A stretch of 6,047 bases of DNA from Actinomycetota bacterium (GCA_005883245.1 VAXT01000184.1:1-6047); one strand, 5' to 3'. Shown: positions 1-5,885, numbered from the stretch's first letter. Notes: generated by a model from the letters alone, not told the origin. A program made the numbers and translations.

Positions 1-501
1 GACCAGGTCAACGCCGACCTGAAGGCGGACCGGATCACGAAGGACCAGGCGGACGCGATGAAGGCGCAGATCGAGAAGGGCGGCGCGCCGCTCTTCTTCG
101 GCGGCCCGCACCGCTTCGGCGATTTCGGGCACCGCGCGCCGTTCGCTCCGCACGACCACCTCTCGAGCGCGGCCGACTACCTCGGGCTGACCGTTCCGCA
201 GCTCTTCCAGAAGCTCGCGAACGGCCAGTCGCTGGCGGACGTCGCCAAGGCGCAGCACAAGTCCGTCGACGGCCTCAAGCAGGCGATCCTCGACGGTGCC
301 AGGAAGGACCTCGACCAGGCCGTCAAGAGCGGCTTCCTCACCGAGGCCCAGGCGAAGGACGCGCTGAGCGCGCTCCAGTCCCGGATCGACGACATCGTCA
401 ACGGGTCGTTCCCCGGCCCGGGATTGCGCGGCGGCTTGCACTTCCACTGGCGGCAGGGGCCGCCGAGGGACGACGGCGCGTGGAGGATGCCGGCCGCCTG
501 A
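1..501 (+). CDS. SLAD-motif helical repeat protein, 3' part only
   Basis: The reading frame is open from the first base, so the N-terminus lies outside the window; 166 residues are visible. Residues 2-28 (DQVNADLKADRITKDQADAM and on) resemble the later stretch LDQAVKSGFLTEAQAKDAL (about 104-122), so the protein is built from at least two related helical modules. The complete module (about 56-136) starts with AADYLGLTVPQLFQKL, followed by NGQSLADVAKAQ and KSVDGLKQAI. This SLADVA pattern is common in uncharacterised, usually secreted actinobacterial proteins. A Gly/Pro/Phe/His-rich linker (about 28-53) and a Gly/His/Arg/Pro-rich tail (about 137-166) flank the module. No catalytic residues are evident. 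The export signal, if any, would be in the missing part. The molecular function is unknown; a scaffold or cell-surface role is only a guess. The methionine encoded at base 58 is internal, not the start, because the repeat similarity extends upstream of it. Confidence 0.8.
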   Translation, partial: DQVNADLKADRITKDQADAMKAQIEKGGAPLFFGGPHRFGDFGHRAPFAPHDHLSSAADYLGLTVPQLFQKLANGQSLADVAKAQHKSVDGLKQAILDGARKDLDQAVKSGFLTEAQAKDALSALQSRIDDIVNGSFPGPGLRGGLHFHWRQGPPRDDGAWRMPAA

Positions 502-532
502 GCACACCCGCACCACCCCTCCTATCCGTGAA

Positions 533-564
533 ACGCGGCCTGCGCCTTCCAGTGCGGGCCGCGT
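533..564. terminator. Stem-loop between convergent genes, probable bidirectional terminator
   Basis: ACGCGGCC (533-540) pairs perfectly with GGCCGCGT (557-564). The stem continues inward through TGCGC (541-545) and GTGCG (552-556) with two G-U pairs, giving about 13 bp around the loop CTTCCA. It lies between two genes that end facing each other (stops at 501 and 580). Short T runs follow on both strands: GCGTTT on the plus side, and TTT next to the stem on the minus side. This suits bidirectional termination, although the T tracts are short, as is usual in GC-rich genomes. Confidence 0.7.
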
Positions 565-579
565 GCGTTTCGAGCAGCG

Positions 580-1290
580 CTAGAACCCGCGGATCGTCGC
601 GCGCGTCCCGATCACGATCAGCGGGTGCCCGGCCGGGTCGAACCAGCGCAGGAGCTTCAGCAGCTGAGGAAGGGCGACGCTGACGCAGCCGAGCGTGGGG
701 TTGCCATGGCTGACGTGCAGGAAGATGCCCGAGCCGCGGCCCGGGACGATCGGGTGCGTGTTGTAGTCGATCACCGCGAGATGGCGATAAGCGGTCGGCG
801 ACTTGGACATGTCCTCGCTCGTGACCCGGAACGGCGGCTTCGCCCCGCAGCGGACGTGGTGGAACCGGTTGTAGAAGGGCGAGCGGGAGTCCTCGACCCA
901 CCAGTCGCCGCAGACGATCCGGTGATAGCGGTAGCGCACGCCCGGGTTCGGCGCGACGCCGTACATGACCGGCTGGATCCCGAACGCTCCGCTCGGGGTC
1001 TTCAGATCCCCTTCGCGCTTGTGCTCGGAGATGCCGCGGATGCCGAGCCACGCCGGCCACGGGCCTGCGACCTGTGCCCAGCACTCGCCGCTTTTCTCCC
1101 ACGCGCGCAGGGCTCCCGTCTGCGAGCTCGAGCGGAGCGACGCGACCGTGACGAGCTGCGTCGCAGAGCCCGTGTCGGCGAGCTGGTTCGCGAGCGTCGG
1201 CTGACACTGCGCGAGCGCGGTGCTCGCGCCCGTCGCCGATGCCGCGGGAATGAGCGCCAGGCAGGCCAGGAGCGCGCAGGTCAGCTTCAT
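580..1290 (-). CDS. Secreted L,D-transpeptidase family protein (YkuD catalytic domain)
   Basis: The protein has 236 residues. The first 20-28 (MKLTCALLACLALIPAASAT...) form a Sec-type signal peptide with one Lys and a hydrophobic core, and no lipobox is seen. The rest matches the YkuD-fold family of COG3786 type. HKREGDLKTPSG (90-101) is the conserved EGD..TP.G strand. CGDWWVEDSRSPFYN (127-141) is characteristic of this subgroup. FLHVSHGNPTLGCVSV (190-205) is the catalytic motif, with Cys202 as nucleophile and His192 or His195 as candidate catalytic His. Family members use the Cys to form or exchange peptidoglycan cross-links (3-3 links) or to attach proteins to the wall; the exact reaction of this subgroup is not established. 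The start at 1290 is chosen because the signal peptide begins there; extending upstream to 1416 adds an Arg/Glu-rich stretch that overlaps the divergent gene. Ribosome binding is weak, suggesting a very short leader. The neighbour at 1324 also encodes a wall enzyme. Confidence 0.88.
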   Translation of the reverse strand: MKLTCALLACLALIPAASATGASTALAQCQPTLANQLADTGSATQLVTVASLRSSSQTGALRAWEKSGECWAQVAGPWPAWLGIRGISEHKREGDLKTPSGAFGIQPVMYGVAPNPGVRYRYHRIVCGDWWVEDSRSPFYNRFHHVRCGAKPPFRVTSEDMSKSPTAYRHLAVIDYNTHPIVPGRGSGIFLHVSHGNPTLGCVSVALPQLLKLLRWFDPAGHPLIVIGTRATIRGF

Positions 1291-1300
1291 CCGGCCAACC

Positions 1301-1310
1301 AGACTAGTCT
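1301..1310. promoter_or_regulatory. Palindromic AGACTAGTCT, candidate bidirectional -10 element
   Basis: AGACTAGTCT is a perfect 10-bp palindrome within the 33-bp gap between two divergent genes. It gives TAGTCT, which fits the TAnnnT -10 pattern, on the plus strand (1305-1310) and on the minus strand (1306-1301). Initiation about 7 nt downstream would give leaders of only a few bases for both genes. That agrees with the lack of a Shine-Dalgarno sequence before either start and with leaderless transcription being common in actinobacteria. No convincing -35 box is visible on either side. A symmetric operator is the alternative explanation. Confidence 0.45.
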
Positions 1311-1323
1311 CGATGGTCCATCC

Positions 1324-1926
1324 ATGAGCCTCGCCTTGCTCGCACTCCTCGCGGCGCCGCCGTTCGCGCACAGCGTGTTCCCGGTGACACGTGAGCAGCT
1401 CCCGCACTCGTGGCATCCGGGCTGTCCGGTCGGCCCCTCGTCACTGCGCAAGCTCCGCGTCGGCTACTGGGGCTTCGACGGGAAGAGCCAGGTGGGGACG
1501 CTGATCGTCAACCGGAGCACGGTGGACGACCTGACCGTCGTCTTCCGGCGGCTCTACCGGGCGCGGTTTCCGATCCGGCGCATGCGCCCGATCGACGCCT
1601 ACGGCGGGAACGACGAGCGCTCGCTCGCGGCCGACAATACCGCTGCCTTCAACTGCCGCTATGCGGTCGGCCCGGGCCTGAAGCGCTGGTCGGCACACGC
1701 GTACGGGGTCGCGATCGACGTCGATCCGGTCGAGAACCCGTACCTGGAGGGCGGGAGAGTCCATCCGCGCGCGGGCAGAGCGTATCTCGACCGCACGAAC
1801 GTCCGGCCGGGCATGGCCGTGCGGGGCGGACTGCTCGTCAGCGCGTTCGCATCGGTCGGCTGGCAGTGGGGAGGCCGCTGGACCGGCACGCCGGACTACC
1901 AGCACTTCTCTGCGACGGGCGGTTGA
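1324..1926 (+). CDS. M15-family D-Ala-D-Ala / L,D-carboxypeptidase (VanY-like), secreted
   Basis: The protein has 200 residues. The N-terminal MSLALLALLAAPPFAHS looks like a signal peptide, but it lacks the usual Lys/Arg before the hydrophobic core. The zinc-peptidase signature of family M15 is complete: SAHAYGVAIDVDP (123-135) supplies the ligands His125 and Asp132, and PDYQHFS (190-196) supplies the third ligand, His194. WQWGGRW (180-186), just before it, is the usual WGG motif. The central region has the expected hydrophobic core (LTVVFRRLY and RMRPIDAYGG with Asp91). Family members trim stem-peptide ends in peptidoglycan outside the membrane; D-Ala-D-Ala versus L-Ala-D-Glu specificity cannot be told from sequence alone. 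The start at 1324 gives the signal peptide directly. The frame is open much further upstream, but that part overlaps the divergent transpeptidase gene and has shadow-like composition. The gene converges on the next one with only 4 bp between stop codons. Confidence 0.88.
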   Translation: MSLALLALLAAPPFAHSVFPVTREQLPHSWHPGCPVGPSSLRKLRVGYWGFDGKSQVGTLIVNRSTVDDLTVVFRRLYRARFPIRRMRPIDAYGGNDERSLAADNTAAFNCRYAVGPGLKRWSAHAYGVAIDVDPVENPYLEGGRVHPRAGRAYLDRTNVRPGMAVRGGLLVSAFASVGWQWGGRWTGTPDYQHFSATGG

Positions 1927-1930
1927 GCGT

Positions 1931-2347
1931 CTATCGCAGTTGCGCGACGCGCAGCTGGTTGCCGGACGTGTCACGGAAGCCGACGTCTTTCCCGTAGGGC
2001 TGCTCGGTCGGCTCACCCTGGAACTCGACGCCGCGGCTCTTCAGCTCTTCGTAGGTCGCCTGAACGTCGTCTGAGGCGAAGAAGAGGCCGGTCGCCGCGC
2101 CCTTGGCCACGAGCGCCAGGATTTGCTCCCGCGTCTCGGCGTCGAACACGGGCGGGCCGGGCACGGCCATGAGCGAGATCGCGACGTCGGGCTGGCCCGG
2201 GACGCCGACCGTGAGCCAGCGGAAGTTGCCCATCTCGGGCACCGTCACGTCCTCGCGGAGCTCGAGCCCGAGCTTCTCCGTGTAGAAGACCAGGGCCTCG
2301 TCCTGGTCATGGACCCAGACCTGGGTGGTCGTCAGCTGCTTCAGCAT
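1931..2347 (-). CDS. VOC-superfamily (glyoxalase/bleomycin-resistance fold) protein
   Basis: The 138-residue protein has two beta-alpha-beta-beta-beta modules typical of the vicinal oxygen chelate fold. The first, about 3-62, contains TTTQVWVHDQDEALVFYTEK. The second, about 86-136, contains TGLFFASDDVQATYEELKS and ends in FRDTSGNQLRVAQ. In classical metal-binding members the C-terminal motif carries Glu (GNxxE-like); here the equivalent position appears to be Arg, so the canonical metal site may be incomplete and no glyoxalase I activity should be assumed. The substrate is unknown. The start at 2347 is preferred over the longer frame from 2398 because a GGAGG sequence lies 8 nt upstream and the fold begins immediately. 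It is the second gene of an operon with the AraC-type regulator, 32 bp downstream of that gene's stop. From memory this regulator/VOC pairing recurs in actinobacteria, and the VOC protein may bind the regulator's effector; that role is inference. Confidence 0.85.
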   Translation of the reverse strand: MLKQLTTTQVWVHDQDEALVFYTEKLGLELREDVTVPEMGNFRWLTVGVPGQPDVAISLMAVPGPPVFDAETREQILALVAKGAATGLFFASDDVQATYEELKSRGVEFQGEPTEQPYGKDVGFRDTSGNQLRVAQLR

Positions 2348-2355
2348 CGTCTGCA

Positions 2356-2360
2356 CCTCC
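2356..2360 (-). promoter_or_regulatory. Ribosome binding site of the VOC gene
   Basis: On the minus strand this reads GGAGG followed by TGCAGACG and then ATG at 2347, giving 8-nt spacing. It sits in the 32-bp gap after the regulator gene's stop and decides the start of the VOC gene against the in-frame upstream codon at 2398, which lies inside the regulator gene. Confidence 0.75.
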
Positions 2361-2379
2361 GTGTCGTAGGTCGGTGAAG

Positions 2380-2817
2380 CTAGTCGGACGGCGTACATTC
2401 GTCTTCTCGAAAACTGCTGGACTGCGGCCGCGCCCAGGCAATGAGCATGCAGGCCGGAATCCGAGCGTGCGTGATCGCTGGCGGGTGCGCGGCCCGGTAG
2501 GCGGCCGGTGAGAGACCGAACGTGCGCCCGAAGCTCGTCGTGAACGAGCCGACGCTCCGCAACCCGACCGCGAGGCAGATGTCGGCGACCGCCCGGTCCG
2601 TGTTGCGAAGCAGAGCCGCCGCGCGCTCGAGCCGCCGCGTGAGCAGGTACTGATGAGGCGTCTCGCCGAAGGCGCGGCGAAACTCCCGGCTGAAGTGCGC
2701 CACGGAGAGGTGCGCTGCGCGGGCGAGAGCGGGGACGTCGAGCGGCTCGCGGTATCTCGCGTCGGCGAGATCCTTCGCGCGGAGCAAGTGCCGGGCCGGT
2801 GGGACGGGGCTGTTCAC
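2380..2817 (-). CDS. Short AraC/XylS-family transcriptional regulator
   Basis: The 145-residue protein consists almost entirely of the AraC-type DNA-binding domain. The first helix-turn-helix lies at about 26-47 (LDVPALARAAHLSVAHFSRE). The linker is FRRAFGETPHQYLLTRRLERA. The second helix-turn-helix lies at about 75-98 (RAVADICLAVGLRSVGSFTT), followed by the family signature FGRTFGLSPAAYR (96-108). There is no N-terminal cupin sensing domain, unlike full-length AraC proteins of about 290 residues; a C-terminal tail of about 35 residues follows and may be regulatory. The start is GTG at 2817, because an in-frame TAG lies two codons upstream. No Shine-Dalgarno sequence is visible, so translation may be coupled to whatever is translated just before it. 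The gene heads an operon with the VOC gene. Its targets are unknown; autoregulation or control of the VOC gene or the divergent PhnB-like gene is plausible but unproven. Confidence 0.87.
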   Translation of the reverse strand: MNSPVPPARHLLRAKDLADARYREPLDVPALARAAHLSVAHFSREFRRAFGETPHQYLLTRRLERAAALLRNTDRAVADICLAVGLRSVGSFTTSFGRTFGLSPAAYRAAHPPAITHARIPACMLIAWARPQSSSFREDECTPSD

Positions 2818-2820
2818 CGG

Positions 2821-2916
2821 CTAGCGAGCGACTTCGTAGCTGAGGTGGGTCACGAACGGTGACTCGACGACCTTCGTCAGCTTCAAGGCGGGCAGGTCCT
2901 TCCTGTTTCGATTTGG
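2821..2916 (-). pseudogene. Possible C-terminal scrap of an upstream gene
   Basis: A 31-codon open stretch on the minus strand lies between an in-frame TAA (2919-2917) and TAG (2823-2821). It encodes a sequence ending LKLTKVVESPFVTHLSYEVAR, which looks like a real protein C-terminus (alternating hydrophobic strand, low Arg/Ala/Gly noise). It slightly resembles the last strands of RibD-C/dihydrofolate-reductase-type proteins, but the similarity is too short to trust. There is no ATG; TTG at 2886 is the only plausible start (21 residues), with GGAAGG 11 nt upstream. The stretch is in the same frame as the regulator gene, with its TAG only one codon before that gene's GTG. It could be the remains of a deleted first operon gene, a translated leader that feeds ribosomes to the regulator start, or chance. 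Confidence 0.3.
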
Positions 2917-2928
2917 TTACGCAGACTC

Positions 2929-2958
2929 CGGACCGGCTCGAAACTCATCGGCGGTCCG
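2929..2958. promoter_or_regulatory. Inverted repeat CGGACCG-N16-CGGTCCG, candidate operator
   Basis: CGGACCG (2929-2935) and CGGTCCG (2952-2958) are perfect 7-bp inverted copies separated by 16 bp. They lie in the intergenic region between the divergent regulator and PhnB-like genes. The right arm directly abuts the TAGTAT -10 candidate and the left arm lies about where the -35 region would be. A dimeric regulator bound here would cover the promoter. Chance is possible, since both arms are short and GC-rich. Confidence 0.35.
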
Positions 2959-2964
2959 TAGTAT
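2959..2964 (+). promoter_or_regulatory. Candidate -10 box for the PhnB-like gene
   Basis: TAGTAT matches the consensus TATAAT at four positions, including the key first T, second A and last T. It lies 39 bp before the start codon, giving an expected leader of about 33 nt that contains the AAGGAG ribosome binding site (2991-2996). No clear -35 hexamer is found 16-18 bp upstream, so the promoter may be weak or activator-dependent. Confidence 0.4.
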
Positions 2965-3003
2965 CGAAGAGCCTCGTTCACGACGATCGAAAGGAGAGAG
3001 GAC

Positions 3004-3477
3004 ATGGCTGTTCAGCCGATTCCCGAGGGCTACAACACGGTCTCGCCCTACCTCGCCGTCGACGACGCAGCGAAGGCCATCGAGTACTACAAGAAGGCCT
3101 TCGGCGCCGAGGAGACCGTTCGCATGAACGGGCCCGACGGCAGGATCGGGCATGCGGAGCTGAAGATCGGGGATTCGCACCTGATGCTCTCCGATCCGTT
3201 CCCGCAGGCATCGACGACGCCGCCGAAGGAGCTCGGGGGCACGAGCGCGAGCATCTTCATGTACGTCGAGGACGTCGACGCGGTCGTGCAGAAGGCCGTC
3301 GACGCCGGCGCGACCGTGACGATGGAGGTCGAGGACCAGTTCTGGGGCGACCGGTTCGGCTCGATCACCGATCCGTTCGGCCATTTGTGGTCGATCGCGA
3401 CGCACGTGGAGGATCTGAGCCCCGAGAAGATCGAGGAGCGCAGCAAGGCTGCTATGGCAGCCATGAGCGCCTCCTAA
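3004..3477 (+). CDS. PhnB-like VOC family protein
   Basis: The 157-residue protein has two VOC-fold modules: about 10-63 (YNTVSPYLAVDDAAKAIEYY, KKAFGAEETVRM, IGHAELKIGDSHLMLSD) and about 80-137 (SASIFMYVEDVDAVVQKAVD, FWGDRFGSITDPFGHLWSIA). The DRxGxxxDPFGHxW ending followed by THVEDLSPEKIEER is the hallmark of PhnB/YkcA-type proteins, often auto-annotated as glyoxalases or bleomycin-resistance proteins. Despite the PhnB name, members are not shown to take part in phosphonate breakdown, and the true substrate is unknown. The length is usual for the family and the gene is intact. The start is secure: AAGGAG lies 7 nt before the ATG, and the protein begins with the usual MAVQPIPEGYNTVSPYL. It is divergent from the AraC/VOC operon and is the second VOC protein within 1.2 kb, but the two belong to different subfamilies and are not obvious duplicates. 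Confidence 0.9.
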   Translation: MAVQPIPEGYNTVSPYLAVDDAAKAIEYYKKAFGAEETVRMNGPDGRIGHAELKIGDSHLMLSDPFPQASTTPPKELGGTSASIFMYVEDVDAVVQKAVDAGATVTMEVEDQFWGDRFGSITDPFGHLWSIATHVEDLSPEKIEERSKAAMAAMSAS

Positions 3478-3482
3478 GGGAC

Positions 3483-3512
3483 TGGGCCCCGCCGGGCCGG
3501 CCGGCGGGCCCA
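3483..3512 (+). terminator. GC-rich hairpin after the PhnB-like gene
   Basis: TGGGCCC-C-GCCGG (3483-3495) pairs with CCGGCGGGCCCA (3501-3512) around the 5-nt loop GCCGG. This gives a 12-bp stem with one bulged C, starting 6 bp after the stop codon. No T run follows, so it may act as an attenuating or RNA-stabilising hairpin rather than a classic intrinsic terminator. Confidence 0.55.
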
Positions 3513-3605
3513 CAGCCCGTTACGCGACGGTGCGGAGATACGCGTCGATCCGCGCCGCGCCGGCGACGCCCCGTGCGGAAAGAGCGGAAATGTTCTGGCG
3601 CGACC
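3513..3605. other. Non-coding spacer upstream of the transporter gene
   Basis: This stretch lies between the hairpin and the palindromic operator candidate. Its frames translate only to low-complexity Arg/Gly-rich shadow sequence, and no ribosome binding site or RNA gene was recognised. Together with 3606-3688 it forms the leader and promoter region of the transporter gene. Confidence 0.5.
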
Positions 3606-3626
3606 GACGTTGGTTTCACTAACGTC
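3606..3626. promoter_or_regulatory. 21-bp imperfect palindrome, TetR-type operator candidate
   Basis: GACGTTGGT (3606-3614) and ACTAACGTC (3618-3626) are inverted half-sites around TTC, with 8 of 9 positions complementary. Size, symmetry and AT-richer content against a GC-rich background resemble operators of TetR/AcrR-family repressors, which often control MMPL and RND exporters. It lies about 62 bp before the transporter start. TAACGT (3620-3625) inside it also fits a TAnnnT -10 element, so a bound repressor could block transcription directly. No tetR gene is present in the window. Confidence 0.5.
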
Positions 3627-3688
3627 CGCGATGAGTTTCGGGGGCGTACGGGGTCCTTGATGGAAATGCGAGCTTAGGGGAGGGGTGC

Positions 3689-5885
3689 ATGACTGAACGC
3701 AACACGGGATCTGTCAAGCAGCGCCGTCTGGCGCACGAACGGCTCTCGACGGGGCTGCTGGCGCGCTGGGCGCGCTTGTGCGCGTCGCACCCCTGGCGGG
3801 TGGTTCTCGGCTCGCTCGCGTCGATCGCCCTGCTCGTCATGCTCGTCTTCACCATCGGCGGCAGCCTCAAGGACGTGTTCGAGATCCCGGGCTCGGACAC
3901 GCAGAAGGCCACAGACCTCATCAAGGCGGAGTTCTCCTCCGAGCAGGGCTCCGTGCTCAACCTCGTCTTCGCCGCGCCGAAGGGCCAGCGTCTCGACACG
4001 CCGGAGCGCAAGGCCGCAGTCAACGCGGCCGTTGCCAAGCTCAAGACGACGGAGTTCAAGGCCAAGGACGGCAAGGCGGGCATCGAGAGCGTCGGCAATC
4101 CGTTCTCCGACCAGACGTTCTCCGACAACGGACGAATCGCGTACGCGGAAGCGCAGTTCTCGGAGACGATCGAGACCGCAGATCGCTCTCAGGTCGTTGA
4201 CGTCGAGAATGCGGTCCGCAAGACGGTCGAGCCGGCGGGCGTCACCGCCGAGTTCAACGGCGAGGCCGAGGCGCCGCCCATCCAGCAGGGGATCCAGGAG
4301 CTGCTTGGCTTCCTGGCCGCGTTCATCGTTCTGATGATCGTCTTCCGCACGTTCGTCGCGACCACCATTCCGATCGCGCTGGCGCTCGTGGCCGTCGGAA
4401 CGGCGTTCATCCTCCTCTTCATCCTCGCCGGGTTGACCGACATCAACACGATCACGCCGGTCCTCGTGTCGATGATCGGCATCGGCGTCGGGATCGACTA
4501 CTCGCTCTTCATCGTCACGCGGTTCAGACAGTTCCTGCACGAAGGGATGTCGCCGGTCGACGCGGCCGCCGAGGCGGGCGCCTCCGCCGGCCGGGCAGTG
4601 CTGTTCGCGGGCCTCACGGTTGCGATCTCGGTCACCGGCCTCGCGTTCTTCGGCCTCGACTTCGTGACCAAGCTCGGGATCGGCGCGGCCCTGGGCGTGC
4701 TGACGACGGTCCTGATCGCCAACTCGCTCCTGATCGCCGTGCTCGCAAAGCTCGGGCACAAGATCGATCGCTGGAAGGTGCCGTTCCTCAAGCCGATCGA
4801 CGACTCCGAGGCAGGTCGCGAGAAGTCGTTGATCGGGCGCTGGGGCCGGTTCGTGACGCGGCACGCCAAGCCGATCTTCGTCATCCTGCTCGTGGCCGGC
4901 CTCGTCCTGGCCGGGACGTCGGCGCTCGTGCGACTGGGCGCTTCCGACCAGGGCGATCGTCGTCGACGTGAAGGGAGACGAGGATGCTCCGCAACGGGTC
5001 TATCAACGCGTGCGCGGGTTCGACGATGTCGCCTCGGTCAGGAAACCTCAGTTCAACGACGCGAAGACCGTCGCGATCGTCTTCGTCACGCCCAACTCGG
5101 CGCCGCAGGACGAGAAGACCGCACAGCTCGTGCACCGGCTGCGCGACGACGTCGTGCCGGCGGCGACCAAGGGCAGCCCAGCCGCGGTCTACGTGTCGGG
5201 GCTGAACGCGGCCTTCATCGACATCGCCGACCGGATCATCCAGCGGCTGCCGCTCTTCCTGCTCTACATCATCGGGGTCACGTTCATCGTGCTCGCCATG
5301 GCCTTCCGCTCGATCGTCATCTCTCTGACGGCGGCGATCGCGACCATTCTGTCCGCGTTCATCGGGTTCGGCGTGCTCACGCTCGTGATCCAGAAGGGCT
5401 ACGGGATGGGCCTGACGGGCCTCGATCGGACAGGACCGATAGAAACCTTCGTTCCGCCGATCGCGTTCGCGATCCTCTTCGGCCTGTCCATGGACTACAT
5501 GGTCTTCCTCGCGAGCCGCATCCGGGAAGAGCACGTCCACGGGCTGAACACGACGGAGGCGGTCGAGCACGGGATCGCGGCCATCGGGCGGGTCATCGTC
5601 GCGGCGGCGATCATCATGGCCACGGTCTTCTCTGCGTTCATCCTCACCTCCGACCGGATCTCCAAGGAGTTCGGCCTCCTGCTCGCGGTGGCGATCCTGA
5701 CCGACGCGCTGGTCGTGAAGATGACGCTCATCCCCGCCTTCATGACGCTGATGGGCGAGAAGTCGTGGTACATCCCGCGCTGGCTCGACCGGCTTCTCCC
5801 GAAGCTGACGATCGAGCCGCCGCACGAGGGCGAGGCAGGCCTCGAGCCGGGCGTCGAGCGGCGGCCGGAGCCGAGCGAGGCCTGA
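3689..5885 (+). pseudogene. MMPL/RND-family membrane transporter, broken by internal loss and frame change
   Basis: MMPL proteins are proton-driven RND-superfamily exporters of lipids or hydrophobic compounds, with two repeats of one helix, a periplasmic domain and five helices. The first repeat is intact through residue 422 (base 4954). It has TM1 at about 38-57, an outer domain at about 60-200 with the early motif GSDTQKA, and helices at about 205-220, 226-247, 256-275, 305-324 and 331-353. GIGVGIDYSLFIVTRFR carries the conserved proton-relay Asp270-Tyr271. TM7 (about 394-414) then ends in LVRLGASDQG. Here homologues normally run on through a segment of about 30 residues (TxxAYDLLxxGFGPGFNGP-like, from family memory). 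Instead the sequence jumps at 4952-4955 to AIVVDVKGDED in the +1 frame, so that segment is missing and the frame is shifted. The net change equals loss of 3n+2 bases. The start is well supported: GGGGAGG lies just upstream of ATG 3689. The gene is likely non-functional, unless the junction is an assembly error. Confidence 0.82.
4953..5885 (+). pseudogene. C-terminal half of the broken MMPL transporter (out of frame)
   Basis: This frame is clean protein for 310 residues, beginning AIVVDV. It holds the second outer domain (FDDVASVRKPQFND, VTPNSAPQDEKTAQLVHRLR, AAVYVSGLNAAFIDIADRI) and then five helices: RLPLFLLYIIGVTFIVLAMA; SIVISLTAAIATILSAFIGF; VPPIAFAILFGLSMDYMVF with the second conserved Asp-Tyr pair; VIVAAAIIMATVFSAFIL; and EFGLLLAVAILTDALVVK. 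It ends in a short Glu/Pro-rich cytoplasmic tail. The coding appearance shows no further damage, so inactivation would be recent. The first in-frame start-like codon is GTG 4968, but no Shine-Dalgarno sequence precedes it and the product would lack TM7 and the start of the outer domain, so independent translation is unlikely to give a working protein. The stop lies 17 bp before the next gene, suggesting a shared transcript. Confidence 0.82.

Noticed and set aside
398..1207. 269-residue minus-strand open frame overlapping the L,D-transpeptidase
   Set aside because: It shares the strand with the YkuD gene but is in another frame, is Arg/Pro/Ala-rich and has no motif; the YkuD frame has catalytic motifs.
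625..1323. Upstream in-frame extension of the M15 peptidase (233 extra residues)
   Set aside because: The extension is Arg-rich antisense to the transpeptidase gene; the signal peptide and M15 fold begin at 1324.
1931..3477. The two VOC genes as a tandem duplication
   Set aside because: They belong to different subfamilies, lie on opposite strands and share little sequence beyond the fold.
2859..3677. 272-residue plus-strand frame overlapping the PhnB-like gene
   Set aside because: It is Arg/Gly-rich shadow of the PhnB-like frame, with no ribosome binding site at its start.
3674..4864. 396-residue minus-strand open frame opposite the transporter gene
   Set aside because: It is Arg/Glu/Asp-rich low-complexity sequence with no domain, lying antisense to clear MMPL coding sequence. 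This is a typical high-GC shadow frame.
4940..4970. Programmed ribosomal frameshift as explanation for the split transporter
   Set aside because: No slippery heptamer or A/T run is present at the junction, and an expected segment of the protein is missing as well, which a frameshift alone would not cause.
4984..5205. Small plus-strand frame preceded by GGAGACGAGG just after the break
   Set aside because: It lies within the transporter's C-terminal coding sequence in another frame and encodes Arg/Ser/Thr-rich shadow sequence; the purine run is part of the coding sequence.
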